From: Bacteroidales bacterium
GTDB taxonomy: Bacteria > Bacteroidota > Bacteroidia > Bacteroidales > WCHB1-69
Direction of reading: 5' to 3'
Length of the DNA stretch: 64,000 nt
NCBI GenBank assembly: GCA_017549765.1
Contig: JAFYNM010000006.1
Location: 1-64,000, forward strand
Below, one piece after another: positions 15,943-24,781 of the stretch (the first letter of the stretch is position 1; each line of letters opens with the position of its first letter). Both the position numbers and the translations under genes were made by a program. Below the pieces are notes generated by a model that saw nothing but the letters and a program-made list of their open reading frames with translations, was not told the DNA's origin and did no database searches.

Positions 15943-17040
15943 TTATAGATAAAAAATTTCAATTTTCTCCATTTCTGCAATAGAAACGGCAAAAGTAGAA
16001 AAATTTTCTTTTAATTCCTTATAAATTATTTCTTTTATAAAGAATTCGCCTTCATAATGGCCGACATCCACGATAGTCATAGCACGATGGGCTCTGAAAA
16101 AGTCATGATACTTGATGTCGCCTGTCACATAGGCATCGGCGCCGGCGGCCATAGCCGCTTCAATGAAGGAGGCTCCGCCGCCGCCACAGACCGCCACCTT
16201 GTGGATCATCTTGTCGCCATCGCCGGCATAGCGCAGATGGGTGATCTGCATCTTCTCCTGCAGATACCGCAGAAAATCGGACATCGGCATCGGCTGGGGT
16301 AGCATGCCCACTCTTCCGAGCCCTTCTGTGCGGGAGGCATTCTCCAGCCGCAGAATGTCAAAAGCAGGCTCCTCGTAAGGATGAACTCGATAGATAGTGC
16401 TCACCACCTTGCGCAGCAGCGGGGCCGGGAAGATCATCTCCACCCGTTCTTCGGGTACTTTCTCATCCTGCATCGTGTTCCCCACAAAAGGATGAGCGTC
16501 AGAAAGCGGTCTGAAAGAACCCGTGCCCGACATCGTATAGGCACACTGGTCGTAGGAGCCCATTTTGCCACACCCCACCTCCGCCAAGGCCAGACGCATA
16601 GTCTCGGCATACTCCGAAGGCACGAACACCACCACCTTGCGAAGATGACCAGATTGGGGCACCAGGACAGACACATGCTGAAGTCCCAATCTCTCCGCAA
16701 AAGCATCGTTGCCGCCACCCTGCGCACTGTCGATATTGGTATGCATGGAATAGAGCACCATCTTGTGTTCCAGGGCTTTGCACAAGATTTCCCCCACTCT
16801 GTCGGTGGGTTGGATCTTGCAAATGCCCCGCTTGAGCATCAGCGGGTGGTGCGAGATGACCAGATTGGCTCCTTTGGCAATAGCCTCCTCGACGACCTCG
16901 ATGGACATCTCGAAACAGACCAACACGCCGGTGACCTCTTGGGAGACATCGCCGCACTGTACACCACAGTTGTCGAAATCCTCTTGCAGGTATAGAGGAA
17001 ACCTTTGCTCCAGAAAAGCAGTAATATCTTTGATCTGCAT
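15943..17040 (-). CDS. Nif3-like dinuclear metal center protein
   Basis: A 365-residue NIF3/YbgI family protein, which forms a hexameric toroid with two metal ions per subunit; sometimes labelled GTP cyclohydrolase type 2-like, but the in vivo reaction is uncertain. Metal-binding motifs are visible: NLVISHHPLMLKR near residue 58, YSMHTNIDSAQGGGNDAFAE near 97, and near the C-terminus DAYVTGDIKYHDFFRA with VGHYEGEFF. The middle (about 130-245) is the PII-like insert found in longer members (KVVVFVPSEYAETM, VHPYEEPAFDI). It is followed 28 bp downstream by the zinc-ribbon gene, a pairing common in Bacteroidota. Confidence 0.92.
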   Translation of the reverse strand: MQIKDITAFLEQRFPLYLQEDFDNCGVQCGDVSQEVTGVLVCFEMSIEVVEEAIAKGANLVISHHPLMLKRGICKIQPTDRVGEILCKALEHKMVLYSMHTNIDSAQGGGNDAFAERLGLQHVSVLVPQSGHLRKVVVFVPSEYAETMRLALAEVGCGKMGSYDQCAYTMSGTGSFRPLSDAHPFVGNTMQDEKVPEERVEMIFPAPLLRKVVSTIYRVHPYEEPAFDILRLENASRTEGLGRVGMLPQPMPMSDFLRYLQEKMQITHLRYAGDGDKMIHKVAVCGGGGASFIEAAMAAGADAYVTGDIKYHDFFRAHRAMTIVDVGHYEGEFFIKEIIYKELKENFSTFAVSIAEMEKIEIFYL

Positions 17041-17048
17041 GATGAATA

Positions 17049-17624
17049 TTATTTTTTCTCCACAGAAAAACCGAATTTACCCAATATCTTGCCCAGATTG
17101 TAGTAATGACCGTGCGAATAGGTCAACAGATTGGCGCGTTGCAACTCCAAGGCATCCGTCTTGGGGTTGAAGAGGCTATTCTGGGCATGCACGGCCAACA
17201 CCTCCGACAGAAACATGTCGTGGGTGCCAAGCGGGATGATCTCCTTGACCCGGCATTCTATGTTGACAGGAGCTTCAGAGATTATGGGTGCCGTTACCTG
17301 TTTCCCCCGTACCGGCGTCAAGCCCGTTTCCAGAAACTTATGATATTGGCGGCCGGATTTCACTCCGCACCAGTCTGTCACTGCCGCCATCTCCTGGGAC
17401 ACCAAGTTGATGACAAATTCTCCAGACTGCTTGATAAGATCGTAGGAAAGACGAGAAGGACGAAGAGAGATATAACAGAGGGGTGGATCGGAACAGACAG
17501 TCCCGGTCCACGCCACTGTAACGATATTGTATTCTTCAGGCGAGCTGCCGCAGGAGACCAGCACCACAGGGGTGGGGTTCAGCATGTTGCCAGCGCGCAT
17601 GACACGCTTCCCATTCTTGACCAT
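17049..17624 (-). CDS. Flavin reductase family protein
   Basis: A 191-residue FMN-binding split-barrel protein of the flavin reductase (FlaRed) family, expected to bind FMN and use NAD(P)H in the cytoplasm. Visible features are PTPVVLVSCGS near the start, YNIVTVAWTGTVCSDPPLCY with SLRPSRLSYDLIKQSGEFVI, and FLSEVLAVHAQNSLF. The start chosen overlaps the stop of the upstream universal stress gene as TAATG; an in-frame upstream ATG would lie inside that gene. The tight junction indicates coupling with the stress protein. The substrate or partner oxygenase is not apparent; in an anaerobe such proteins often serve as general flavoproteins. Confidence 0.88.
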   Translation of the reverse strand: MVKNGKRVMRAGNMLNPTPVVLVSCGSSPEEYNIVTVAWTGTVCSDPPLCYISLRPSRLSYDLIKQSGEFVINLVSQEMAAVTDWCGVKSGRQYHKFLETGLTPVRGKQVTAPIISEAPVNIECRVKEIIPLGTHDMFLSEVLAVHAQNSLFNPKTDALELQRANLLTYSHGHYYNLGKILGKFGFSVEKK

Positions 17625-18463
17625 TAGCGGCTGACGGAATAGACGTTCACGTTGGGGATGATGTACAACGGCATCGCGCAAGTACTCAGAATCTGGCGCA
17701 TGTTGCGGGACGCGGTGAAGTCAGTCTCGTTCTCCTCACGCATAATGACAATCAAATTGGAGTCGTAATCCAGAGCTGCTTTTAAGATGGTATTACACAC
17801 ATCGTTATGATTGATATTTTCCGTCTCGATCACATAGCGCACATTGGCCTCATCGCACATGTCGGCAGCATGGCGGATCTGCACGTTGATGATATGTCGC
17901 ACATCTGGGTTGTTGGGATAGTTGACACCATACAGAAGAATCTGGGCAGCAAACAACTTGGCCAAATGGATAGCATATTTGATCTTCTGCAACGTCTCAA
18001 AACTAGTGTCAATCGGGACAAAGATCTTATGTAGGTCTCTGTTAATCTGAATGTTTTCACGCATGATGAGAACCGGAACGGAAGACTCGTTGATCAGACG
18101 GTAGGCGTTGTTACCAATGTAGCCCTCTTCGAATCCGGAAGTACCGTGTGCGCCCATCACGATGATGGATTCCGGCAGATTCTTGGCATATTGGGTAATG
18201 GCAAGGTGCACCTTCCCTTCGAGGATGATGCTGTTCACCAATGTCTTCGGAGCTTCAGCGCGACAGAGGTCCGCCCATTGGGTGAGTTTTGTCTGGATTT
18301 CTACCAGATACTGATCGTTCTCTTCAATGTTTTTCATGGCTCCCGGAGTCTTCACCCAGACCAAGTGCAGGGTAGCATTAGATTTAAGAGCAAGGGCCAC
18401 GGCGTGACGCATTGCCGTCATAGCGCTGTTGGAAAAGTCGATGCCAACCAAGATATTTTTCAT
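17624..18463 (-). CDS. Universal stress protein (two UspA domains)
   Basis: A 279-residue tandem UspA protein. Domain 1 (about 1-145) begins NILVGIDFSNSAMTAMRHAV and contains the nucleotide-binding stretch VMGAHGTSGFEEGYIGNNAY with SVPVLIMRE. Domain 2 (about 150-275) begins KIFVPIDTSFETLQKIKYAI and ends MRQILSTCAMPLYIIPNV, but lacks a good G-x2-G-x9-G loop, so only domain 1 is likely to bind ATP. It is cytoplasmic and probably induced in stress. It has a promoter box about 80 bases upstream and is translationally coupled to the flavin reductase. Confidence 0.92.
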   Translation of the reverse strand: MKNILVGIDFSNSAMTAMRHAVALALKSNATLHLVWVKTPGAMKNIEENDQYLVEIQTKLTQWADLCRAEAPKTLVNSIILEGKVHLAITQYAKNLPESIIVMGAHGTSGFEEGYIGNNAYRLINESSVPVLIMRENIQINRDLHKIFVPIDTSFETLQKIKYAIHLAKLFAAQILLYGVNYPNNPDVRHIINVQIRHAADMCDEANVRYVIETENINHNDVCNTILKAALDYDSNLIVIMREENETDFTASRNMRQILSTCAMPLYIIPNVNVYSVSR

Positions 18464-18539
18464 AGTGCTTTGTATTTTAATGTTTTAAACTAATAATCGC
18501 CGCAACAGGGTTCTCTCCCCATATTCGGAAAAGAATGGA

Positions 18540-18547
18540 CAAAAATA
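18540..18547 (-). promoter_or_regulatory. -7 box TATTTTTG of the universal stress gene
   Basis: TAnnTTTG on the minus strand about 77 bases upstream of the usp start codon, in the gap after the mreB terminator. Confidence 0.5.
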
Positions 18548-18575
18548 CAAAATTTCCAAATAAAAAAAAATAATC

Positions 18576-18605
18576 GAAAAAAAAGCCGGTCATGTTGACC
18601 GGCTT
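18576..18605 (-). terminator. Rho-independent terminator of mreB
   Basis: 10-bp GC-rich stem AAGCCGGTCA/TGACCGGCTT with a 3-base loop, followed on the minus strand by a run of T. Confidence 0.93.
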
Positions 18606-18622
18606 GAAAGATAGATGTATTA

Positions 18623-19645
18623 TTACTTCATCAGGAAAGGGAATTTGTCGAAGTTCTTCAGGGCGATGGCAGTGCCTCGGGCCACGGCCAGCAGCGGGTC
18701 TTCCGCCACATGGACCTTCAAGCCTGTCTTGGCAGCCAATCGTTTGTCGAGACCTCGCAGGAGGGATCCGCCGCCGGCCATATAGATACCGGTCTTGTAG
18801 ATATCGGAGGACAACTCTGGCGGAGTCTGTTCCAACGCGCTGCTGACAGCCATCTCGATAGAGGAAATGGACATGTCCAACGCTTGGGCAATCTCGCGAT
18901 AGTTCACCGTGACCGAAATCGGCACACCCTTGGCCAGGCTTCGGCCTGTCACCTCATAGTCTGGCGGGGGATTGTCGAGGGAGTCCACCGCGGAACCAAC
19001 GTTGATCTTGATTTGTTCAGCGGTGGCAAGACCAATCTCGATATTATGATTTCTACGCATATAGGCGATGATATCGTTGTTGAACTTGTCACCGGCGACC
19101 TTCACAGACGTGCTGGTGGTGATGCCACCCAACGCGATCACAGCGATCTCGCTGGTACCACCGCCGATATCGATAATCATATTACCGTTAGCATCCAAGA
19201 CATCCAATCCAATACCGATAGCGGCGGCCATCGGCTCGTGAATCATACGCACCTCTTTGGCGCCAGCCTGCTCGGCGGAATCGCGTACAGCACGCTCCTC
19301 CACTTCGGTGATGCCGGAAGGAATACAAATGACCATCTTCAAAGAGGGCGGAAACAGATAACCCTTCGTACCTGTCATCTTGATGAACTCACGCAACATC
19401 ATCTCCGTGGCCTGGAAGTCCGCTATGACTCCATCACGGAGAGGACGAATCGTGATAATCCCTTTCGGGCAACGACCTTCCATATACATAGCCTTCTTTC
19501 CTACCGCCTTCACTTGATTGGTCTTCGTGTCAATCGCAATAATGGACGGCTCATCCACCACCACCTGGTTGTTATGCAGGATGACAGTATTGGCTGTACC
19601 CAAGTCAATAGCGATTTCTTTCGTGAAAAATGAAAACAGACCCAT
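18623..19645 (-). CDS. mreB: Rod shape-determining protein MreB
   Basis: A 340-residue bacterial actin that polymerises under the inner membrane and guides lateral wall synthesis. The actin-fold motifs are all present: phosphate-1 loop IDLGTANTVI near residue 14, RPLRDGVIADFQATEMML near 70, phosphate-2 loop IDIGGGTSEIAVIALGG near 160, and adenosine motif IYMAGGGSLLRGLDKRL near 290. The length is typical. Other mre genes are not next to it in the window: it stands alone between hydG and usp, with its own promoter box and a strong terminator. The genome is therefore likely from a rod-shaped cell. Confidence 0.98.
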   Translation of the reverse strand: MGLFSFFTKEIAIDLGTANTVILHNNQVVVDEPSIIAIDTKTNQVKAVGKKAMYMEGRCPKGIITIRPLRDGVIADFQATEMMLREFIKMTGTKGYLFPPSLKMVICIPSGITEVEERAVRDSAEQAGAKEVRMIHEPMAAAIGIGLDVLDANGNMIIDIGGGTSEIAVIALGGITTSTSVKVAGDKFNNDIIAYMRRNHNIEIGLATAEQIKINVGSAVDSLDNPPPDYEVTGRSLAKGVPISVTVNYREIAQALDMSISSIEMAVSSALEQTPPELSSDIYKTGIYMAGGGSLLRGLDKRLAAKTGLKVHVAEDPLLAVARGTAIALKNFDKFPFLMK

Positions 19646-19666
19646 TAATAATTTAAATTAAGACTG

Positions 19667-19674
19667 CAAAATTA
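19667..19674 (-). promoter_or_regulatory. -7 box TAATTTTG of mreB
   Basis: TAnnTTTG on the minus strand about 21 bases upstream of the mreB ATG. Confidence 0.5.
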
Positions 19675-19765
19675 TAAAAAAACTTTCACTTATACGAAGC
19701 GGGATTTTTTTTGTTACATATTCTTTTAAAAAACACAACCTCTTAATAATGAGATTTTTATAGTT

Positions 19766-21220
19766 TTAGAAATAGAGATCGCGTTCTCCGGCTTTGACTC
19801 TTTCGATTCGTTTGAGCAATTCTGGACGGAATTTCTCATCCACATTCTGGAGATTGTTTTCAATAACTTTCCAACCTTTGGCGGCCACTTCGGGGGTGGC
19901 ATAATCCACCAGGTACTCGCTAAGGGTCAGGATGGCGTTGGGTGTGCAGTATCTCTTGATGAAGCCCGGCACGCTGAACTCCATAAAGTGCTCACCGGTA
20001 CGACCAAGCCTATAGCAGGCCGTACAGAAGCTCGGGATATAGTTGCCGTCCAGCAGCTCTTCAATGATATCGCCGAGTGTGCGGTCGTCACCCACCTTGA
20101 ACTGCTCGCGGTGCAGATTCTGGTTCTCCACCTTGTCGGAGTTCTTGTCGGTCTCCTCATGATGATATTTATAATCCCCGATCTGCAAGTTCGTGCCACC
20201 GTCAATCTGTGAAATACCATATTGGATAGCCTTGGCGCGGAACTCGGGAGTCTCGCGCGCAGTGAGAATCAAGCCCGTGTACGGCACTGCCAACCGGAAT
20301 ATGGCAATGATCTTCTCGAAAGTGTCATCATCCACGAAATACTTCTTGTCAATGTCCAAGCCCGAGGCATCTTTGATACGCGGGAAAGAGATAGTGTGCG
20401 GACCTACATTGAAACAAGCCTCCAAGTGGTTGGTGTGACGGATCATGGCCAACACCTCAAACCGCCAGTCGTACAGACCGAACAGGATGCCGAGACCGTT
20501 GTCGTCGATGCCAGCCTGCTGGGCGCGGTCCATGGAGGTCAGACGCCACTCGTAATTGCCCTTGATGGTGTTGGCAGGATGATACCAAGAGTATGCCTCT
20601 GGATGGTAGGTCTCCTGGAAGATCTGGTAGGTGCCGATGCCGGCCTCTTTCACGATACGGAAGCCCTCCACATCCAGCGGAGCGGCGTTGATGTTGACAC
20701 GGCGGATGGAACCGTTATTCTTCTTGGTGGCATATGTCAGCTTCACCGTGTGCGCGATGAATTCCGGCGAATATTTCGGCGACTCTCCATACACCAGAAT
20801 CAGACGTTTCTGGCCATCCTCCTCCAACGCCTCCACGTTGTGAATCAGCTCCTCGTCCGTCAGCGTGGTTCGGATCTGCTCCCTGTTGGAGGAACGGAAA
20901 CCACAGTATTTGCAATTATTAACACAATAGTTGCCGACATACAGCGGAGCGAACAAGACAATACGGTTGCCATAGATGCGGCGCTTCAACTCACGAGCGC
21001 CCTCCTTGATCTCCTCCACCAAGGCTGGGTCGGTGGTGTTGACCAGCACGGCCGTCTCCTCCAAGGTAAGGCGGTTCTTGTCTAACGACTTTTGAATGAT
21101 GGCACGAACACGCTCCGGCGTGCTCTCCGTTTGCTCAATATAGTCCCATATTTCCTGTTCGTCAATAAAGGGTTTTCCGATTTCGTCGGGTATCCGACAT
21201 TTTTCTGGGTTGAATTGCAT
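19766..21220 (-). CDS. hydG: [FeFe] hydrogenase H-cluster radical SAM maturase HydG
   Basis: A 484-residue radical SAM enzyme that cleaves tyrosine to make the CO and CN ligands of the [FeFe]-hydrogenase H-cluster. The radical SAM cluster motif CX3CX2C is seen as CVNNCKYC near residue 97. The C-terminal auxiliary-cluster motif that separates HydG from ThiH is present: CTAC near residue 398 followed after 22 residues by the third Cys in FIKRYC. The ThiH-like body (LVYGESPKYSPEFI, INAAPLDVEGFRIVKEAGIG, HTISFPRIKDASG) is complete. The 83-residue TM1266-type protein lies 28 bp upstream in the same direction. HydE, HydF and the hydrogenase itself are not in the window. Its presence implies an H2-metabolising anaerobe. 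Confidence 0.96.
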   Translation of the reverse strand: MQFNPEKCRIPDEIGKPFIDEQEIWDYIEQTESTPERVRAIIQKSLDKNRLTLEETAVLVNTTDPALVEEIKEGARELKRRIYGNRIVLFAPLYVGNYCVNNCKYCGFRSSNREQIRTTLTDEELIHNVEALEEDGQKRLILVYGESPKYSPEFIAHTVKLTYATKKNNGSIRRVNINAAPLDVEGFRIVKEAGIGTYQIFQETYHPEAYSWYHPANTIKGNYEWRLTSMDRAQQAGIDDNGLGILFGLYDWRFEVLAMIRHTNHLEACFNVGPHTISFPRIKDASGLDIDKKYFVDDDTFEKIIAIFRLAVPYTGLILTARETPEFRAKAIQYGISQIDGGTNLQIGDYKYHHEETDKNSDKVENQNLHREQFKVGDDRTLGDIIEELLDGNYIPSFCTACYRLGRTGEHFMEFSVPGFIKRYCTPNAILTLSEYLVDYATPEVAAKGWKVIENNLQNVDEKFRPELLKRIERVKAGERDLYF

Positions 21221-21248
21221 GATAGTAATGTTTTTTATGTGAAAATTT

Positions 21249-21500
21249 CTAAATACTGATCTTTGAAATCACCGCCTTGACCTCCACACTTTCGAGCTTG
21301 CCCAACTTGCCAGACAACGCGTTGATCTGGTCTGTGTCTCCCTCCACGATGAGCGAGATGACCGACATGGTCCTTTCACGGAATGGCAAGCCTTGCCGGG
21401 CAACGATGATACCCGCATATAAAGAAAGTATGCTGTTGATTTGCGACGCGGTCGCACGGTCGTGTATAAACACCGTTATGGTGCCGATTCTCTTTTCCAT
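21249..21500 (-). CDS. TM1266-type iron-only hydrogenase system putative regulator
   Basis: An 83-residue small protein of the TM1266 family, an ACT-like/NikR-C-like fold found beside hydrogenase maturase genes. Visible signature: RIGTITVFIHDRATASQINS at the start, the middle YAGIIVARQGLPFRERTMSV, and SLIVEGDTDQINALSGKLGKL before the end. It lies directly upstream of hydG and probably shares its promoter. The proposed regulatory role comes from gene context in other genomes, not from any DNA-binding motif here. Confidence 0.9.
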   Translation of the reverse strand: MEKRIGTITVFIHDRATASQINSILSLYAGIIVARQGLPFRERTMSVISLIVEGDTDQINALSGKLGKLESVEVKAVISKISI

Positions 21501-21577
21501 CAGTAGAACTTTTGGATTAGGTTTATGACTATTATGATTGTTCTGTCACGTGAAACTTGTGGTCTCAAATGACGCCG

Positions 21578-21585
21578 CAAAAGTA
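21578..21585 (-). promoter_or_regulatory. -7 box TACTTTTG of the TM1266-hydG pair
   Basis: TAnnTTTG on the minus strand about 78 bases upstream of the TM1266-type gene. It is divergent from the promoter of the endonuclease/phosphatase gene, the two lying within 50 bp. Confidence 0.5.
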
Positions 21586-21596
21586 CAAAAAAAATA

Positions 21597-21628
21597 CTTG
21601 ACAAACGCTTCTTGATGATGTATTTTTG
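21597..21628 (+). promoter_or_regulatory. Promoter: CTTG, 20-bp spacer, TATTTTTG
   Basis: A -33 element CTTG is separated by 20 bp from a TATTTTTG -7 box, close to the Bacteroidota consensus. The gene start lies about 22 bases after the box. Confidence 0.65.
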
Positions 21629-21650
21629 CCGACAGAAAACAAATGAAACT

Positions 21651-22676
21651 ATGAAAAGAATATGTATCCTGATACTATTGTTGGGTATGGTGGAATGGGG
21701 GACGGCACAATCTGCCGACACTTGTCTGATAGCCTTTTACAACGTGGAAAACCTGTTTCACCCATCAGACGACAGTCTCACCCGCGATGATGACTTTACC
21801 CCCACTGGCCTCTATCACTGGTCTTACACCAAATATTACCGGAAGATTCAGAATATCGGCAAGGTATTGGTGGCCATGGGGGAAGGAAATCCTCCCTGGC
21901 TGGTCGGGTTGGCCGAGATAGAGAACGAGCAGGTGCTCAAGGATCTATGCTACCTGTCGCCTCTTCGAAAGTTTCGGTATCGCTACGTCCATTACGACTC
22001 TCCCGACCGGCGGGGTGTGGATGTGGCGTTACTCTACCGCGACAGCTGCGTGACTCTAGTCCGTTCCGAGAAGATTCCCATCGTCTTCCCTTTTGAGCCG
22101 GAAACCCGCAACCGGGACCTGCTCTATGCCCTCGTCCGCTTTGCCAACGGCGACTCCCTGCACCTCATCGTCAACCACTGGACTTCCCGCTTCGGAGGCT
22201 TTGCCGCCACTATCCCAAAACGCAACTATTACGCCGAGGTGGCCCGGCAACGCGTGGACTCCGTCCTCCGCATAGAACCAGAAGGCAAGATATTGCTCAT
22301 GGGCGACTTCAACGACTACTGCACCGACGAGAGTATGGAAGAACACCTCCGCGCCGCCCGATTTTCCGACACCACCCAAACCGACACGCTCTTCAACCTG
22401 ATGTATGAGTTTCTGAAATGCCACAACAAAGGTTCCCACAAACACGAGGACTTCTGGGGGTGTCTGGACCAGCTCGTGGTATCCCGGGGATTCCTGTTCA
22501 GCCAGGATGGTTTACAGATCGTGGGGCGGGTTCCGCACATCTACGACGCTCCCTTCCTACTTGTTCCCGATGAAAAATACGGTGGTGTCAAAAACTATCG
22601 AACCTTCCTGGGACCCCGCTATATTGGCGGGTTCGCCGACCATCTGCCCGTCTATATACGCCTTGTTTTGCACTGA
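21651..22676 (+). CDS. Secreted endonuclease/exonuclease/phosphatase family protein
   Basis: A 341-residue exported member of the EEP superfamily (metal-dependent phosphodiesterase fold shared by DNase I and sphingomyelinases). The signal peptide ends near WGTAQS. Active-site blocks are present: FYNVENLFHPSDD near residue 30, GLAEIENEQVLKDL near 88, RYVHYDSPDRRGVDVALLYR, VNHWTSRFGG near 175, and LLMGDFNDYCTDE near 215. A final SDH-like segment appears as FADHLPVYI. The start was set at the signal-peptide ATG, 39 bp after the first in-frame ATG, which overlaps the promoter. The substrate (nucleic acid or phospholipid) cannot be told. Confidence 0.88.
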   Translation: MKRICILILLLGMVEWGTAQSADTCLIAFYNVENLFHPSDDSLTRDDDFTPTGLYHWSYTKYYRKIQNIGKVLVAMGEGNPPWLVGLAEIENEQVLKDLCYLSPLRKFRYRYVHYDSPDRRGVDVALLYRDSCVTLVRSEKIPIVFPFEPETRNRDLLYALVRFANGDSLHLIVNHWTSRFGGFAATIPKRNYYAEVARQRVDSVLRIEPEGKILLMGDFNDYCTDESMEEHLRAARFSDTTQTDTLFNLMYEFLKCHNKGSHKHEDFWGCLDQLVVSRGFLFSQDGLQIVGRVPHIYDAPFLLVPDEKYGGVKNYRTFLGPRYIGGFADHLPVYIRLVLH

Positions 22677-22748
22677 ACCATCACCCCCTGAAAGCCAACA
22701 GCCAACGGCCAATAGCTGATGCGTCCAACATCTTAATCATATTTTTAT

Positions 22749-22756
22749 TACTTTTG
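22749..22756 (+). promoter_or_regulatory. -7 box TACTTTTG
   Basis: TAnnTTTG box 22 bases before the YwqK-repeat gene. Confidence 0.5.
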
Positions 22757-22778
22757 CACTTTCATCATAAATACATAT

Positions 22779-24065
22779 ATGTATATGCGCAGACTCATCC
22801 TATTGGCCATTTGCTTGCTCGTCATTTTTGCCACGCAGGCGCAAGATACCGTCAAAACCTACTGGAAAAACCACCAGCTGATGTCTATCGGTGTGGAAAA
22901 AAACGGTAAAGAGGACGGACATTGGATTTATTACCATTACAGCGGCACCAAATGGTCGGAAGGCGACTTTCGCAACGGCCAGAAGGTGGGTGTTTGGAAA
23001 GTATGGTACGAAGACGGACGTCTCAGCCAAGAATTCAATGCGGAGAGCGGTCCCTTCAAAAGCTGGTATCCCTCCGGCGCCGTTGAATCAGAAGGCCAGT
23101 TTGTGAATGGTCAGCGCAACGGCCAATGGACCTTTTACCATCCGAACGGCAAGATCTTCAAAAACGTCACCTATCTCGCCGATAGTATTCATGGCCATGC
23201 CATCGAATATTTCGACAACGGCAACAAGTATTTTGAGGGCGATTACAATATGGGCGAATTGGAAGGCTATGCCTGCTGGTGGACCCAAGAGGGCGACAAG
23301 AGCATGGAAGGCAACTCCGTCAAGGGACTGCAACAAGGCGAATGGAAATTCTACCATCCAAACGGCCAGTTAGGAAGCAAAGGCAACTTCGACCATGGCC
23401 TGCAAACGGGCGAATGGACCTACTACTACGAAGAGGGTCAACTATGGAAAACAGGCTCCTACAAAGAAGGCAAACGGGAAGGCCTCTGGAAGGCTTGGTA
23501 CGAAGACGGCAAACTGCAACGACAAGGCTCTTTCAGCAACGACAAGGAAGAGGGCGAATGGACCTCCTTCTACCCTAACGGACGCACGCAAGACAACGGA
23601 TATTTCCATCAGGGAGAGATGACTGGCTTGTGGACAGGCTGGTACGAAGACGGTCATCAGAAATATGCCATCCAATACAAAAACGGCCTCATGAATGGCT
23701 CTTATACTTACTTCTGGGAGGAAACCAAGCATAAATCCAAACAGGGCAAATACAAAAACAATCTGAAACAAGGTGTATGGAAAGAGTTCGCCCAGAACGG
23801 CAAAGTCTTCGCTCAGGGCAAATACGCCAACGACAAAAAGCAAGGCAAATGGACCTTCTACAACGTGCAGGAGATCAAAGTACGTGAGCAGAATTTCAAG
23901 GATGACGTGGCCGAAGGCAAGTTCACCGAGTATTATGAGAACGGCAAAAAGCACTATGCCGGTGCCTTCAAAAACCGCCTGAAAGAGGGAAAATGGACCT
24001 ATTGGAAACCCAATGGCGAAGTTTACCAGGTAATCCAATACAGCCATGGTCAAGAAGTTCACTAA
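22779..24065 (+). CDS. YwqK/MORN-like repeat secreted protein
   Basis: A 428-residue exported protein (signal LLAICLLVIFATQAQ) made almost wholly of about 16 tandem repeats of 22-24 residues with the pattern G-x-W-x-x-Y-x-x-(N/D)-G (GEWTYYYEEGQLWKTGSYKE, GLWKAWYEDGKLQRQGSF). These are the repeats called MORN-like or YwqK antitoxin-like. Such beta-hairpin repeats form elongated solenoids in cell-surface or periplasmic proteins. The name antitoxin for YwqK is from Bacillus and should not be carried over. The start may be two codons later. The MBL gene follows closely, so co-transcription is likely. Confidence 0.85.
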   Translation: MYMRRLILLAICLLVIFATQAQDTVKTYWKNHQLMSIGVEKNGKEDGHWIYYHYSGTKWSEGDFRNGQKVGVWKVWYEDGRLSQEFNAESGPFKSWYPSGAVESEGQFVNGQRNGQWTFYHPNGKIFKNVTYLADSIHGHAIEYFDNGNKYFEGDYNMGELEGYACWWTQEGDKSMEGNSVKGLQQGEWKFYHPNGQLGSKGNFDHGLQTGEWTYYYEEGQLWKTGSYKEGKREGLWKAWYEDGKLQRQGSFSNDKEEGEWTSFYPNGRTQDNGYFHQGEMTGLWTGWYEDGHQKYAIQYKNGLMNGSYTYFWEETKHKSKQGKYKNNLKQGVWKEFAQNGKVFAQGKYANDKKQGKWTFYNVQEIKVREQNFKDDVAEGKFTEYYENGKKHYAGAFKNRLKEGKWTYWKPNGEVYQVIQYSHGQEVH

Positions 24066-24105
24066 AACCCCTATCGTTAAAAAGAGAACCACCTTATCTG
24101 CTTTT

Positions 24106-24774
24106 ATGGAAGGCTTGACACGACAATTCAACGACGTAACCATCCGTGTTTTCCACTTCAACCCCATCATGGTGAACACCTTGGTGCTATACGACACGAC
24201 GGGTGAAGCCATCATAGTGGATCCCGGCAACTGCCAAAGTTACGAAGATGCTCAGCTGCAGGAATATGTGGCTAACAACCGACTGACCGTCAAGAGTATC
24301 GTGAACACCCACCCTCACATTGACCATATCGCGGGCAACCCGTGGTGTGTCGAGACATGGCCCGATGCCAGGCTGCTGATGCACGAAGCGGGACAAAGCA
24401 TTTACAAGATGGCCCACGCCTACGCAGTGGCTTTCGGCTTGAGTGTAGAGGCGATGCCTGCCGCTACCAGCTTCCTGAAAGAGGGTGACGTCTGCTCCTT
24501 CGGCCATCAACAACTGCAGGTTCTGTACACCCCCGGCCACTGCGACGGCAGCATCACACTCTATGATCCCGCCAATGGCTATCTCATTTGCGGCGACCTC
24601 CTCTTCGAAGAGAGCGTGGGACGCAGCGACCTGCCCACCGGCAACGGCAACCTGCTGGTCGAAATGGTACAGACCAAGATATTCCCCCTCCCCGATGAGA
24701 CCATCATCTTCCCAGGTCACGGCCTTACGACCACCATTCAACACGAAAAAAAATACAATCCTTTTATACATTAA
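24106..24774 (+). CDS. MBL fold metallo-hydrolase (glyoxalase II-like)
   Basis: A 222-residue metallo-beta-lactamase fold hydrolase. The metal motif [11 protein letters not shown] appears near residue 66, followed by [12 protein letters not shown] near residue 144, the bridging Asp in [15 protein letters not shown] near residue 165, and the final His in FPGHGLTT near residue 205. This pattern matches YcbL/GloB-type small hydrolases that often act on thioesters such as lactoylglutathione-like compounds. The start was set where the domain begins; an ATG 60 bp upstream, inside the previous gene, would add a Lys-rich 20 residues. folE begins 7 bp after its stop. Confidence 0.88.
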   Translation: MEGLTRQFNDVTIRVFHFNPIMVNTLVLYDTTGEAIIVDPGNCQSYEDAQLQEYVANNRLTVKSIVNTHPHIDHIAGNPWCVETWPDARLLMHEAGQSIYKMAHAYAVAFGLSVEAMPAATSFLKEGDVCSFGHQQLQVLYTPGHCDGSITLYDPANGYLICGDLLFEESVGRSDLPTGNGNLLVEMVQTKIFPLPDETIIFPGHGLTTTIQHEKKYNPFIH

Positions 24775-24781
24775 ATTCTTT

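Noticed and set aside
22779..24065. Regular repeats that might be a CRISPR array
   Set aside because: They are 66-70 bp coding repeats (YwqK/MORN-like) translated as one protein; no 24-40 bp identical repeats with unique spacers exist in the window, and no cas gene is present.
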